Below are positions 1 to 6,443 of a stretch of DNA of 8,737 bases, piece by piece (position 1 is the stretch's first letter; each line of letters opens with the position of its first letter). Both the position numbers and the translations under genes were made by a program. The notes under the pieces were generated by a model, which did no database searches, was not told the origin of the DNA, and saw only the letters and a list, made by a program, of their open reading frames with translations. Origin of the DNA: CAYTCZ01 sp964436315 (GTDB taxonomy: Bacteria; Actinomycetota; Thermoleophilia; Gaiellales; Gaiellaceae); the NCBI GenBank assembly GCA_964436315.1, contig CAYTCZ010000147.1:1-8737 (forward strand). The letters are read 5' to 3'.

Positions 1-2
1 AC

Positions 3-137
3 GACAGCGACCAACACCGCGCCGCCTTCCTCGCCGAGCATCCCGAGAAGGCGAAGGAGATCCACGCCGCCGAGATGAAGCGCCGGGAAAAGGAAGAAGC
101 GAAGAAGGCCGAACAGGAGCAAGGGGAAATGTTTTGA
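3..137 (+). CDS. C-terminal tail of a gene cut by the left window edge, unknown function
   Basis: Only the last 44 residues are visible. The frame is open from the window edge to a TGA at 135-137. The tail is strongly charged: a stretch rich in Glu, Lys and Ala (AEHPEKAKEI, then EMKRREKEEAKKAEQEQ) ends in GEMF. It should form one long, soluble alpha-helix or coiled coil. The regular high-GC third-position codon use supports real coding. No catalytic motif falls in the visible part, so I assign no function; charged tails like this occur in many unrelated plasmid, phage and chromosomal proteins. It lies in the same direction as the kinase frame that follows 63 bases later, with no hairpin in between, so co-transcription is possible. 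Confidence 0.6.
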   Translation, partial: DSDQHRAAFLAEHPEKAKEIHAAEMKRREKEEAKKAEQEQGEMF

Positions 138-200
138 AGACCATACCCTGGGCTCCGGAACGCGTGGTTCACCTCTGCGACTCTCCTACGGGGTGATCCG

Positions 201-452
201 ATGGCGTGGGCGGACCGAAACCTGGCGCTCGCCGAAATGTTCCGGGACATCGTCGTCTATGACGGACCGGTCGAACGTGCCGCAAACCATGCTGGCGCCA
301 TCAGCTACAAGCAGGGTGAATCTCAGGGATAGTTCGTCACCCTGCCGGCGCTATCGGGGCGACGCGCTTATCTGAAGCCCACCGTACCGGACAAAGGCTT
401 CTTCCGTGCGGCGCGCGAGAAGATAGCCGCCGACCTCGCCCACGAGCTGGGG
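201..452 (+). pseudogene. N-terminal part of the HipA-like kinase frame, interrupted by an in-frame TAG
   Basis: An ATG at 201, with a weak GGGG upstream (190-193), opens a 43-codon frame starting MAWADRNLALAEMFRDIVVY and ending at a TAG at 330-332. Directly after the stop, the same frame continues with convincing protein sequence (FVTLPALSGRRAYLKPTV, then REKIAADLAHELGVPVPP) into the kinase ORF that formally begins at 453. The continuation looks like a kinase N-lobe: a beta-strand pair ending in Tyr-Leu-Lys (the expected ATP-binding lysine), then a helix with a glutamate, then the LGVPVPP step typical of HipA-like kinases. No ATG, GTG or TTG lies in this frame between the TAG and 453, so a protein starting at 453 would lack the lysine. 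Three readings are possible: a nonsense-inactivated gene, a sequencing error, or readthrough. The 43-codon piece could also be an independent small ORF, which I think less likely. Confidence 0.55.
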
Positions 453-1076
453 GTGCCGGTTCCGCCGGTCGTGTTGCACCGACGGACTGACCGCTGCACA
501 GAGACGAAGGTTTGCCTCTCGCTCGTAATGTATCCACGTCAGGTGTCGTGGGATCAGGCTCAGGCGGCGATCGATCAAGCATCGGGTCCGCTGGCGTCGC
601 TGTGTGACGAATCGGCGCGAGAGGCCGCCGCAGACGGCTTCGTGTTCGATAGTTGGCTGCAACAGGAAGATCACGACGACCATCCACACAACGTCATCGT
701 CGGATGGAACCCCGGTAACCCCGCCGATCGCGGGTTGGCTTTCCTCGACTTCGCGTTCGCCATGGGAATTGCCGGTTGGCGCGAAGTGGGACCAGCGCGC
801 TATCCGGCGTTGCTGAAGTCGCGTCTCACCCCACAGTCGACGGAGGCGGCGCTTTCAAAGGTGGAGAATCTCTCTGCCGATCGCGTTGTTGAAGTCGTGC
901 AGCGAGTCCCTGGCGACTTCATGCCGGAGGACGTTCGTCAGGGCGTCGCCGAACAGCTCGTAACCCGCAAAGTCGAGTTGCGTGACGCCCTTTCAGAGTT
1001 CTGCCAAGGTTTCTACGATGAAAGCGACATTCCAAGAAGCGGTACTCGGATTCAGCTACGACCTCACCGACCCTGA
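453..1076 (+). CDS. HipA-like kinase, C-lobe reading frame (upstream part interrupted)
   Basis: The ORF from a GTG at 453 encodes 207 residues. Near the middle, residues 65-80 read FDSWLQQEDHDDHPHN. This matches the catalytic loop of HipA-like kinases (consensus like DRHPGN): Asp75 would be the catalytic base and Asn80 the metal ligand. A second metal-binding Asp99 follows in LAFLDFAFA, the counterpart of the DFG motif. Residues 20-28 (VCLSLVMYP) look like the hinge that contacts adenine. The GTG at 453 has no convincing ribosome binding site and lies inside the N-lobe, so it is probably not the natural start. Read from 201 through the TAG, the protein would be about 290 residues, a plausible size for the shorter HipA-like kinases. 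The substrate is unknown. The last 59 bases overlap the next gene. The two usual loop residues Arg and Gly are replaced by Asp76 and His79, so this is a divergent member. Kinase fold: fairly sure. Activity: doubtful while the N-terminus is broken. Confidence 0.7.
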   Translation: MPVPPVVLHRRTDRCTETKVCLSLVMYPRQVSWDQAQAAIDQASGPLASLCDESAREAAADGFVFDSWLQQEDHDDHPHNVIVGWNPGNPADRGLAFLDFAFAMGIAGWREVGPARYPALLKSRLTPQSTEAALSKVENLSADRVVEVVQRVPGDFMPEDVRQGVAEQLVTRKVELRDALSEFCQGFYDESDIPRSGTRIQLRPHRP

Positions 1077-1602
1077 CGCGGCGTGGCTGCCGGTCGGGAC
1101 GGTCGTCACCGGGCAGAGTGGTGGGGCCGTCGTAGCATCTTCGGTCGCGCTGCATTTCGACGACGAGATCTGTTCGTTGCTCGAGACGAGGTACGGCTTT
1201 CGACTCGACCCGATTTCTCGGGAAGTGCTCCAGGACATCCCTCGGCTCATCGAGCGACAGTTTTCGTCGGAGTTGGAGCGACAGACCACTGACGAACGGC
1301 GCAGGGAGCAAGCTCGACAGCGAGGCGTGCTCTGGTTGCTTCATCACGGGCTTCGCAATTCGCTGCACGTGCGATCGATCTCGGAGGTCTCCGAGGAGGA
1401 GATTCGAGACGCCGCCGATCTCGCCGGTCGTGCGGGCGAGAAGGCGATGAAGATATGGACCGAACATTTTGATGCGTTTCTGTCGAGAGAGACGGGGCGC
1501 ACCGAATCGGCATCAGTACAGACGGATATGGTAAAGCCCCGCATGGGAACCTTCTGGCCTATCCTGGCGAACGCCGGGGGACCGGAGACCCTCGTCAGGT
1601 AG
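1018..1602 (+). CDS. Hypothetical protein overlapping the kinase gene, possible kinase partner
   Basis: I choose the ATG at 1018 because an AAGG lies 8 bases upstream (1006-1009) and the protein then begins MKATFQEAVLGFSYDL; a GTG at 982 in the same frame is an alternative. The product has 194 residues. Residues 1-45 look beta-rich (AVLGFSYDL, then LPVGTVVTGQSGGAVVASSVALHF). Residues about 65-110 form a charged helical segment (DIPRLIERQFSSELERQ, then ERRREQARQRG). Another helix-rich part follows (EVSEEEIRDAADLAGRAGEKAMKIW), with a low-complexity tail. There is no signal peptide, membrane segment or recognisable catalytic motif. Its start lies 59 bases inside the kinase frame, so the two are probably translated together. 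HipA-like kinases of the short type often sit beside a small DUF3037 protein. The beta-rich start with a PVGTVV segment is loosely reminiscent of that family, but I cannot assign it. Real gene: likely. Function: unknown. Confidence 0.65.
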   Translation: MKATFQEAVLGFSYDLTDPDAAWLPVGTVVTGQSGGAVVASSVALHFDDEICSLLETRYGFRLDPISREVLQDIPRLIERQFSSELERQTTDERRREQARQRGVLWLLHHGLRNSLHVRSISEVSEEEIRDAADLAGRAGEKAMKIWTEHFDAFLSRETGRTESASVQTDMVKPRMGTFWPILANAGGPETLVR

Positions 1603-1747
1603 ACCGGCGCGGCCTGGAAGGATGCGTCGGACGCACGCTAACGAGCTAGCTAGAGGCTGCTCTCCTGGCTCACGAAGTCACCAGCCGCTCCATTCACGGC
1701 AAGCTCGATCGAAGAGAACGTTAACTTGCGTCCAGCGAGGTCGCGCG

Positions 1748-1753
1748 TAGGAG
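1748..1753 (+). promoter_or_regulatory. Shine-Dalgarno site of the small gene at 1760
   Basis: TAGGAG lies 6 bases before the ATG at 1760. It is a near-perfect ribosome binding site at normal spacing and fixes the start. The preceding 157-bp gap (1603-1747) holds a short inverted repeat TGCGTC-G-GACGCA at 1623-1635 and an AGCTAGCT palindrome at 1644-1651. I see no convincing promoter or terminator there. Confidence 0.7.
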
Positions 1754-1759
1754 ATTGAA

Positions 1760-2071
1760 ATGAGCGACGGAGACCTGTTCGAAATCGCGTTCGCAATGCG
1801 AGCTGCCGGGCATCCGGATCGCTTCGTCGCACGACTGCTCGACCGTGCCTACGAGTTTCGGGGTGTTGCGAGCCTGATGCAGTTGTGGTCCGAGGAGGTC
1901 GCGCAGCCGGAACGGGACGAGCTGATGGCGGACCTGCGCGAGTTGTTGACCGACATCGACGAATCCGTGCCGGCGCGAGTTGTTGACCGACATCGACGAA
2001 TCCGTGCCGGGCGACTCCCCGTCGGCACGCTGAGCGAGGGGCCGACAGATTTGAGTTGGTGCCGCGCCTAG
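1760..2071 (+). CDS. Small helical hypothetical protein with a C-terminus altered by a tandem duplication
   Basis: The 103-residue product starts MSDGDLFEIAFAMRAAGHP after a strong ribosome binding site. Residues 1-71 look like a compact alpha-helical, acidic domain (FVARLLDRAYEFRGVASLMQ, then EELVAQ-like acidic helices ending in DLRELLTDIDESVP). Residues 72-103 differ sharply: they are Arg- and Trp-containing and lack helical periodicity (ARVVDRHRRIRAGRLPVG, later DLSWCRA). That tail is read out of frame because of an exact 37-bp tandem repeat at 1936-2009. With one copy removed, residue 71 would be followed by GDSPSAR and a TGA at 2031-2033, giving a 78-residue protein. There are no membrane segments or catalytic motifs, and I do not recognise the family. 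The gene converges on the large - strand gene, and the extended frame ends in a stop that overlaps that gene's stop. Confidence 0.6.
   Translation: MSDGDLFEIAFAMRAAGHPDRFVARLLDRAYEFRGVASLMQLWSEEVAQPERDELMADLRELLTDIDESVPARVVDRHRRIRAGRLPVGTLSEGPTDLSWCRA
1936..2009 (+). repeat. Exact 37-bp tandem duplication (two copies)
   Basis: Copy 1 spans 1936-1972 and copy 2 spans 1973-2009. They are identical at all 37 positions; the next base also matches, then the sequences diverge. Each copy begins GCGCGAGTTGTTGACCGAC and ends AATCCGTGCCG. Since 37 is not a multiple of 3, the second copy is read in a different frame from the first. The identity suggests a recent event such as replication slippage, or an assembly artefact. 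Confidence 0.95.
2021..2046 (+). terminator. Weak hairpin between the convergent genes
   Basis: GTCGGC (2021-2026) pairs with GCCGAC (2041-2046), and an inner CGCT/AGCG pair lies in the loop (2028-2036). The hairpin covers the ancestral stop of the small gene (2031-2033) and lies 22 bases beyond the end of the large - strand gene. There is no T-tract on either side, only a short TTT at 2050-2052. It could weakly end transcription of one or both genes; this is only an inference from position. Confidence 0.25.
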
Positions 2072-5000
2072 AGCTTCGCGAGCAACTCCGACGCCCGCTC
2101 CCGGACGAGTCTACGAAGTGCAGTGCTCTTCAGACCCGACTCTATCTCTAAGAGCTGTGCGATGAGGTCACGGTGCTGCCCGCTCAAGGCAGACGTGGCC
2201 GCAACCGTATCGAGCACCCTCCCTGCGAAGCGTGTTCGCTTCTGCTGAGAGAAGGTTGAGCGATCGACTTCGAGCAGCACGGTAGCCGCTGCCCACAGGT
2301 CGCTGAACAGGTCCTCTCGCCCGAGCACGTCACCCAGCAGGCGAGTGTGCGCGTCCACATCGAGCCCGGCAAAGAGCAACTCGATCTGCGAGCCCAAAAC
2401 GATCTCCTCGGAAGCTCTCAAACTGTCGAGCCTCGCTTTCGCATCCTCATAGGTCGTCGCCGGTGACCACCTCGGGCGTTCGGCCTCCCGATCCAGTGTC
2501 TTCAGAAGATCATCCACGAATCTATCAATTCGTACCGTGAGTTGCGGGTCGCCTTCCTTCACTTTCGCGGGGACAGCTTTGTAGATTCGATTCTTCAGGC
2601 GCCGGAATCGATCACGCAGGTCTCCGAGGGTGTAGGGGTTGGCGACAGCAGCCCTCCCAGAGGACTGTTCGCCTCTCTCTCGGAGCTCTTTGAGCATTGG
2701 ACGAATGCGCCCCAGTAGGATTCCGCATTGGAGATTGGTCCACTGAGGAAAGTCGATGTCTTTGCCTACCTTCCCCTCCAGCTCCCAGCATGCCCAGCTC
2801 TCGACCCACAACGGCAACCACCGGACAACGCGTTCTGGGTCAGGGGTAGTCTCCATCAGTCGTTCGAAGGTCGCAGCTTGCCGCGACGATAGTGATACTT
2901 CTTCATCCAGAGCTGCCCAGAATGCCTCGATCTCGTCGTGGTAGTCGGCCAAAGGAGGCCGCTCCTCTGGCGGAAGCTGAAACCATCTCGTCAGTCGTTC
3001 CTCATGATCTCCGGTTCCGGAGTCTACGAGGTGGCGCGCGATCCTTCGCCGCTCCTTCAGCGAGCCATGGCGACGCGCAAAGCGAAGTCGGTCATCCAGC
3101 GGTAGATCTTGGCCGCGGCTCCACCACTTCTGATTCAGCTTGCCCTCAGGAAGATCGAGCAAGACTTCGCTTCGCTGGTCATCCGTGAGGTGCGGCCAGA
3201 CCCACTCCCCAAAGCCGTCGAGATCACCAACGGCTCGCCGCCGATCAAACCGGGTCTCGCACCACGCCTTCGCTGTAGCCTCATCGTTTTCTTCGGCCCA
3301 CAGTCTGCGCTCCGTCACTAGTTCCCGGCTTTCAACCCATCGCTCATCACCGTCGTCCCGCCGTTCGAACTCGGAAACCAGATTCCAGAATTCGCGAAGA
3401 GACTGTTCGACGGGGGCTCGCCAGAGCTCTGCCGCAAAGGGGGCTAGAAGTCCCCAGCGCTGATCAACCGGCGCACCTTGCATGGCGATGATCTGAACGA
3501 TGCGGCGCTCGTAGCCACTGTCGGGACGATTGAGAGGGCTGAAGGAGGCCACTCTTGCGAACTGAGCCCGCAGCTGGTCCAAGGTCGACCCCGCCAGCCT
3601 CTCCAAGACCGCGCCCCAGACCTCGTCTGCAAGAGTAGGCGCCTGAGGCGATTGATACGGACCGACGGCTGTCCAAAGCGCCTGTGCCCGATGAACCTGT
3701 TGCGCGATATGTGGAGAACGCAACTCCCACTGCCCATCCAGGGACATCCGAAGAGGCTCCACGATTCCCTTCTTTGCCAGCACGAGCAGGGCTCGATGTC
3801 GTAGCTCACTAACTATCTCGAGATTGGGAAAATGAAGTCGTGGTTGCCGACCATCTGGAAACTTCAGGTCTGCGCGAAAGAGCGAAGATTGGGTTTCCGG
3901 CGAGAGCTTCGCGACCTGCAGCGAGGTGAGTGCTAGCAGGAAGTCTTCAGCCTCCCGAAGTTCGGCGACGGTGAGTAGAACCTCGAGGTAGCTTGGGCCA
4001 TGGTCCTTGAACCCCGACCAACTGCGGCTCTCCAAAACTTTCGAAATGGCCTCTTCGGGGCCCGAGTCCAACACCTCCAAGGCGCTCCGAACGTCGTGTG
4101 AAAAGTACTGAGAGACAACAGGATGCGCGAGCGCTCTAGCCACCAAGGGACGGAGTTCTCGGCTTTCGGACGCGGCCACGAGCGAGAATGCTTTCCAGAG
4201 GTCTTGCCCCACCAGGTAAACGCCGATTTCGTTGCGCGAGTCGACGAGATCGAGGGCCCACTCGATCCGGCACCCGAGCGGCGGTAGTTCGTCACGATTG
4301 GGGCCCGTGGTGGGATCTAGAATCCGCCGCCGTGCTTCCTGATCGCCCCTGCTGGCGAGGTGGAGTTCGACTTCGGCTGACTCTAGAAGCGCGATCGGCC
4401 GTTCTCGTCGTCGGGAGTTAAATTCCAGCGGCACCTGAAACGGCGCGAGCCTCGAGAGACTCGCTTGGAGTTCTTCTTGGCCAAGAGGGTGTCCACCGCA
4501 GCAATCTTCGACGAGCCGACGAACGTCACGGTCGACTAGTGACTCGAGGTGGGCAATCGGGCCGTCTTGCCCGTCGAGCACCGGCAACACGGTCTTCAGA
4601 CTCTCACTCGCCTGGCGACCGACATATTCGCTCCACGAATCTGGCGCGCTACCCACGAAAGAGTTCAGACCGTGAGCGCTCGCCCAGACAAACGAGGCCC
4701 ATAGTCCCAGCAGCTCAGACGGTAACTCGGCCGCTTCCCGCTCAGGTCGTTGAGAGAGTCCAAAGAGCACGGCCTGCATCGCGACCGGCTGGTCGAGCAA
4801 GTTCGCCCGAAGCGCAACTTTGCACCATGCACCCACCCTGTCTATTGGCGCGAGTCTGACGGCGTCGGCGATGAGGTCGTGGCTTGCTCGCGCACTCGCA
4901 TTAGCGAGAGCCTCGGGAGTCATCAGGAGCGGGAGTTCTAGCTCACCCAGTTTCACCAACTCCGCAGAGAGCCGATTTGTAGCGCCTGTGAGAACGAGCT

Positions 5001-6258
5001 GTGAGTCCTCCAGCAAGAGCTTGAGCCTGTCCGGCATCAGCTTCAAAAGGCGCCTCTTCAACGCCGGGAGATCATCAGCATCGGCGCGCATACAATCGGC
5101 GAGGGCCCGTTCGAGTTCTTCTCTCTCCACCGCCGCCGTGGTCGACGCCCCAAGAGCGAGAATCTCATTGTCGAGGTCGTTGCGAGTGACATCGCCCTCC
5201 AGGCTTCCGGCGATGTTCAACCAGCGCGAAAAGAATTCGTGCGTATCGCCGAGCCAATCCGAAAGCTCCGACGGCGCGTTTTCTTGTAGCTCGCGTCGTA
5301 GCCACGCGATTCGCCGCTTTTGAAAGACACGAGGTTCGTGCTCGACAGGACCGAGCGCGGCATCCTCGAGAAGGTAGAGCAGATGCCTCGGTGGTAGGCG
5401 GTTCAGGAGGTCGACTGATGCCGCTGCGAAGAAGTCGCGTGCTCGGCCGGCCTGTTGTTCGTCGAGCATTCGCAGGTCATCGAGAGTGTTCACCCAATCC
5501 ACGAATTCACCACGCCCCAGCGGCGCGAACGGTATCTCTAGCTTCACGATGTCGAAGGAATCATCAACAGATTCAGCCTGAACGACTGCGCCACGCTTCC
5601 TGTGGCGAAGTCGGCTCAGACGCTCACGTCCAGCCCAGAAGAATAGGTCCCCCTCCCCGACACCACGCCTTCGCATGTCACGTGACACGGACGGGACAAG
5701 CTGTAGCCCCGGCCGCTCGTCGCAATCGGCAAGGTGGCTGATGAGGTCGTCGAGGTAGCTCGTGAACTGCTTCCAGCGGAGACGCTCGGCATCGGGGGGC
5801 TTGGGTAGCTCCGACGCGGGCCTCCGGTCGCTGAACCAGCGTTGGATCGGATGGATGACCTCAGACCAGTTCGCCGTCTCCACAACTGGCTCGAGGTAGT
5901 CGAGCGCGGAAGCCGAGAGGCCAAGCTCGTGTTGAGGCAATAGCGAGCGGAAGTGCTCCCATAGATCGGCTGGGGTCAGCCCGTCAGTCATCAATCGGCA
6001 GAGCGCTTCAGCCTTCTCGCTGGACTCTCCCGCAACCCAACGGTGCACCTCGTGCGTGTATCCGTTGAGAAAGTTGGTCAACGGTGTGCGGATGCTGTTT
6101 GCTCCTCCGTTTACCCTCTCGTCCTTCGCGATCGCGTTGGCGAGCGCGGTCTTGGTCTCCTGCTCAATGCCCACGCGATCGAAGATCCAGCGCTGCCATT
6201 CCTCGGCCGCCTGGTCGGACAGTTTTGCTCGAAGGTCAGATAGTTCCACGTTCGCCAT
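2068..6258 (-). CDS. Giant (1,396-residue) helix-rich orphan protein
   Basis: The ATG at 6256-6258 is the only usable start: an in-frame TAA lies ten codons upstream (6286-6288) with no start codon in between. The ribosome binding site is poor (GATGAGACGAGC before ATG). The product is predicted soluble, with no signal peptide or membrane segment. It is rich in Leu, Arg, Glu and Trp and reads as alpha-helices along its full length, like HEAT/TPR-type scaffolds, though I see no clear periodic repeat. Residues about 35-90 (TPLTNFLNGYTHEVHRWVAG, then SSEKAEALCRLM) resemble a repressor-type helix-turn-helix, with a WxxGE step. Residues about 190-235 are basic (RDMRRRGVGEGDLFFWAG, then RERLSRLRHRKRG). 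I find no Walker A motif, Cys/His cluster, nuclease or kinase signature. A long uninterrupted frame in dense high-GC DNA makes coding certain. Large motif-poor proteins occur in anti-phage loci, but the context does not prove that role here. Function unknown. Confidence 0.9.
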   Translation of the reverse strand: MANVELSDLRAKLSDQAAEEWQRWIFDRVGIEQETKTALANAIAKDERVNGGANSIRTPLTNFLNGYTHEVHRWVAGESSEKAEALCRLMTDGLTPADLWEHFRSLLPQHELGLSASALDYLEPVVETANWSEVIHPIQRWFSDRRPASELPKPPDAERLRWKQFTSYLDDLISHLADCDERPGLQLVPSVSRDMRRRGVGEGDLFFWAGRERLSRLRHRKRGAVVQAESVDDSFDIVKLEIPFAPLGRGEFVDWVNTLDDLRMLDEQQAGRARDFFAAASVDLLNRLPPRHLLYLLEDAALGPVEHEPRVFQKRRIAWLRRELQENAPSELSDWLGDTHEFFSRWLNIAGSLEGDVTRNDLDNEILALGASTTAAVEREELERALADCMRADADDLPALKRRLLKLMPDRLKLLLEDSQLVLTGATNRLSAELVKLGELELPLLMTPEALANASARASHDLIADAVRLAPIDRVGAWCKVALRANLLDQPVAMQAVLFGLSQRPEREAAELPSELLGLWASFVWASAHGLNSFVGSAPDSWSEYVGRQASESLKTVLPVLDGQDGPIAHLESLVDRDVRRLVEDCCGGHPLGQEELQASLSRLAPFQVPLEFNSRRRERPIALLESAEVELHLASRGDQEARRRILDPTTGPNRDELPPLGCRIEWALDLVDSRNEIGVYLVGQDLWKAFSLVAASESRELRPLVARALAHPVVSQYFSHDVRSALEVLDSGPEEAISKVLESRSWSGFKDHGPSYLEVLLTVAELREAEDFLLALTSLQVAKLSPETQSSLFRADLKFPDGRQPRLHFPNLEIVSELRHRALLVLAKKGIVEPLRMSLDGQWELRSPHIAQQVHRAQALWTAVGPYQSPQAPTLADEVWGAVLERLAGSTLDQLRAQFARVASFSPLNRPDSGYERRIVQIIAMQGAPVDQRWGLLAPFAAELWRAPVEQSLREFWNLVSEFERRDDGDERWVESRELVTERRLWAEENDEATAKAWCETRFDRRRAVGDLDGFGEWVWPHLTDDQRSEVLLDLPEGKLNQKWWSRGQDLPLDDRLRFARRHGSLKERRRIARHLVDSGTGDHEERLTRWFQLPPEERPPLADYHDEIEAFWAALDEEVSLSSRQAATFERLMETTPDPERVVRWLPLWVESWACWELEGKVGKDIDFPQWTNLQCGILLGRIRPMLKELRERGEQSSGRAAVANPYTLGDLRDRFRRLKNRIYKAVPAKVKEGDPQLTVRIDRFVDDLLKTLDREAERPRWSPATTYEDAKARLDSLRASEEIVLGSQIELLFAGLDVDAHTRLLGDVLGREDLFSDLWAAATVLLEVDRSTFSQQKRTRFAGRVLDTVAATSALSGQHRDLIAQLLEIESGLKSTALRRLVRERASELLAKL

Positions 6259-6280
6259 GCTCGTCTCATCGGTCGGGGTC

Positions 6281-6294
6281 GTCCGTTAACGGAC
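6281..6294. promoter_or_regulatory. Perfect 14-bp palindrome, candidate operator of the giant gene
   Basis: GTCCGTTAACGGAC is its own reverse complement at all 14 positions. It lies 22 bases upstream of the start codon of the giant - strand gene, on the side where its promoter should be. Such a site fits binding by a dimeric regulator. It is not a hairpin terminator, because it has no loop or T-tract. If the helix-turn-helix-like part of the giant protein is real, self-control through this site is possible; that is inference. Confidence 0.45.
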
Positions 6295-6296
6295 AC

Positions 6297-6326
6297 AACA
6301 TACATGCAACCCACCAGGGGAAAGAA
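6297..6326 (-). promoter_or_regulatory. Weak candidate promoter of the giant gene
   Basis: Read on the - strand, TTCTTT (6326-6321) and TATGTT (6302-6297) are separated by 18 bases and resemble -35 and -10 boxes. Transcription would begin near 6290, inside the 14-bp palindrome, which would suit repression at that site. Both boxes match the consensus only partly. Confidence 0.25.
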
Positions 6327-6400
6327 GATAGGTGTGTAACACGTATATGACTCTAGTTCACATGTGCATCACACGAATTCCTGAGACTTTGACGAAGCCA

Positions 6401-6423
6401 GCGCCGGGCAGGTTGCCCGGTGC
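6401..6423 (+). promoter_or_regulatory. GC-rich hairpin in the leader of the DUF4258/radical SAM operon
   Basis: GCGCCGGGCA (6401-6410) pairs with TGCCCGGTGC (6414-6423) over ten base pairs, nine Watson-Crick and one G-U, closing a three-base loop GGT. It ends 8 bases before the Shine-Dalgarno AGGAG (6432-6436) and 20 bases before the ATG at 6444. In mRNA this stem would sit at the edge of the ribosome landing site, so it could damp initiation, protect the 5' end or serve as a protein binding site. There is no T-tract after it, so it is not a standard terminator. Confidence 0.4.
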
Positions 6424-6431
6424 ATTTCCTC

Positions 6432-6436
6432 AGGAG
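6432..6436 (+). promoter_or_regulatory. Shine-Dalgarno site of the DUF4258 gene
   Basis: AGGAG lies 7 bases before the ATG at 6444 and decides that start over the in-frame GTG at 6420, which falls inside the leader hairpin and has no ribosome binding site. Confidence 0.75.
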
Positions 6437-6443
6437 AATCAGC

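Noticed and set aside
193..375. A 60-codon + strand frame overlapping the interrupted kinase N-terminus
   Set aside because: Its Arg/Ser-rich translation looks like an out-of-frame shadow; the frame starting at 201 has normal protein composition and joins the kinase.
337..689. Two overlapping - strand frames of about 115 codons opposite the kinase
   Set aside because: They overlap each other and lie opposite the kinase N-lobe and the start of the kinase ORF; the translations are Arg/Pro-rich shadows.
919..1467. A 182-codon - strand frame across the kinase/partner junction
   Set aside because: Arg/Pro-rich translation without domain character, no ribosome binding site, and both + strand genes there have better coding features.
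1936..2009. The tandem repeat as a CRISPR or iteron array
   Set aside because: Only two copies with no spacer between them, and located inside a reading frame; a simple duplication explains it.
4820..5323. A 167-codon + strand frame inside the giant gene
   Set aside because: Ser/Arg-rich translation typical of an antisense shadow; the giant gene is open across the region in a normal composition.
2068..6258. The giant protein as a STAND-type NTPase defence protein
   Set aside because: I searched the translation for a Walker A glycine-rich loop ending in Lys-Ser/Thr and found none, so the defining ATPase domain of that class is missing.
6389..6394. TTGACG as a -35 box for the DUF4258 operon
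   Set aside because: At 17 bases downstream there is only the GC-rich hairpin, with no -10-like sequence.
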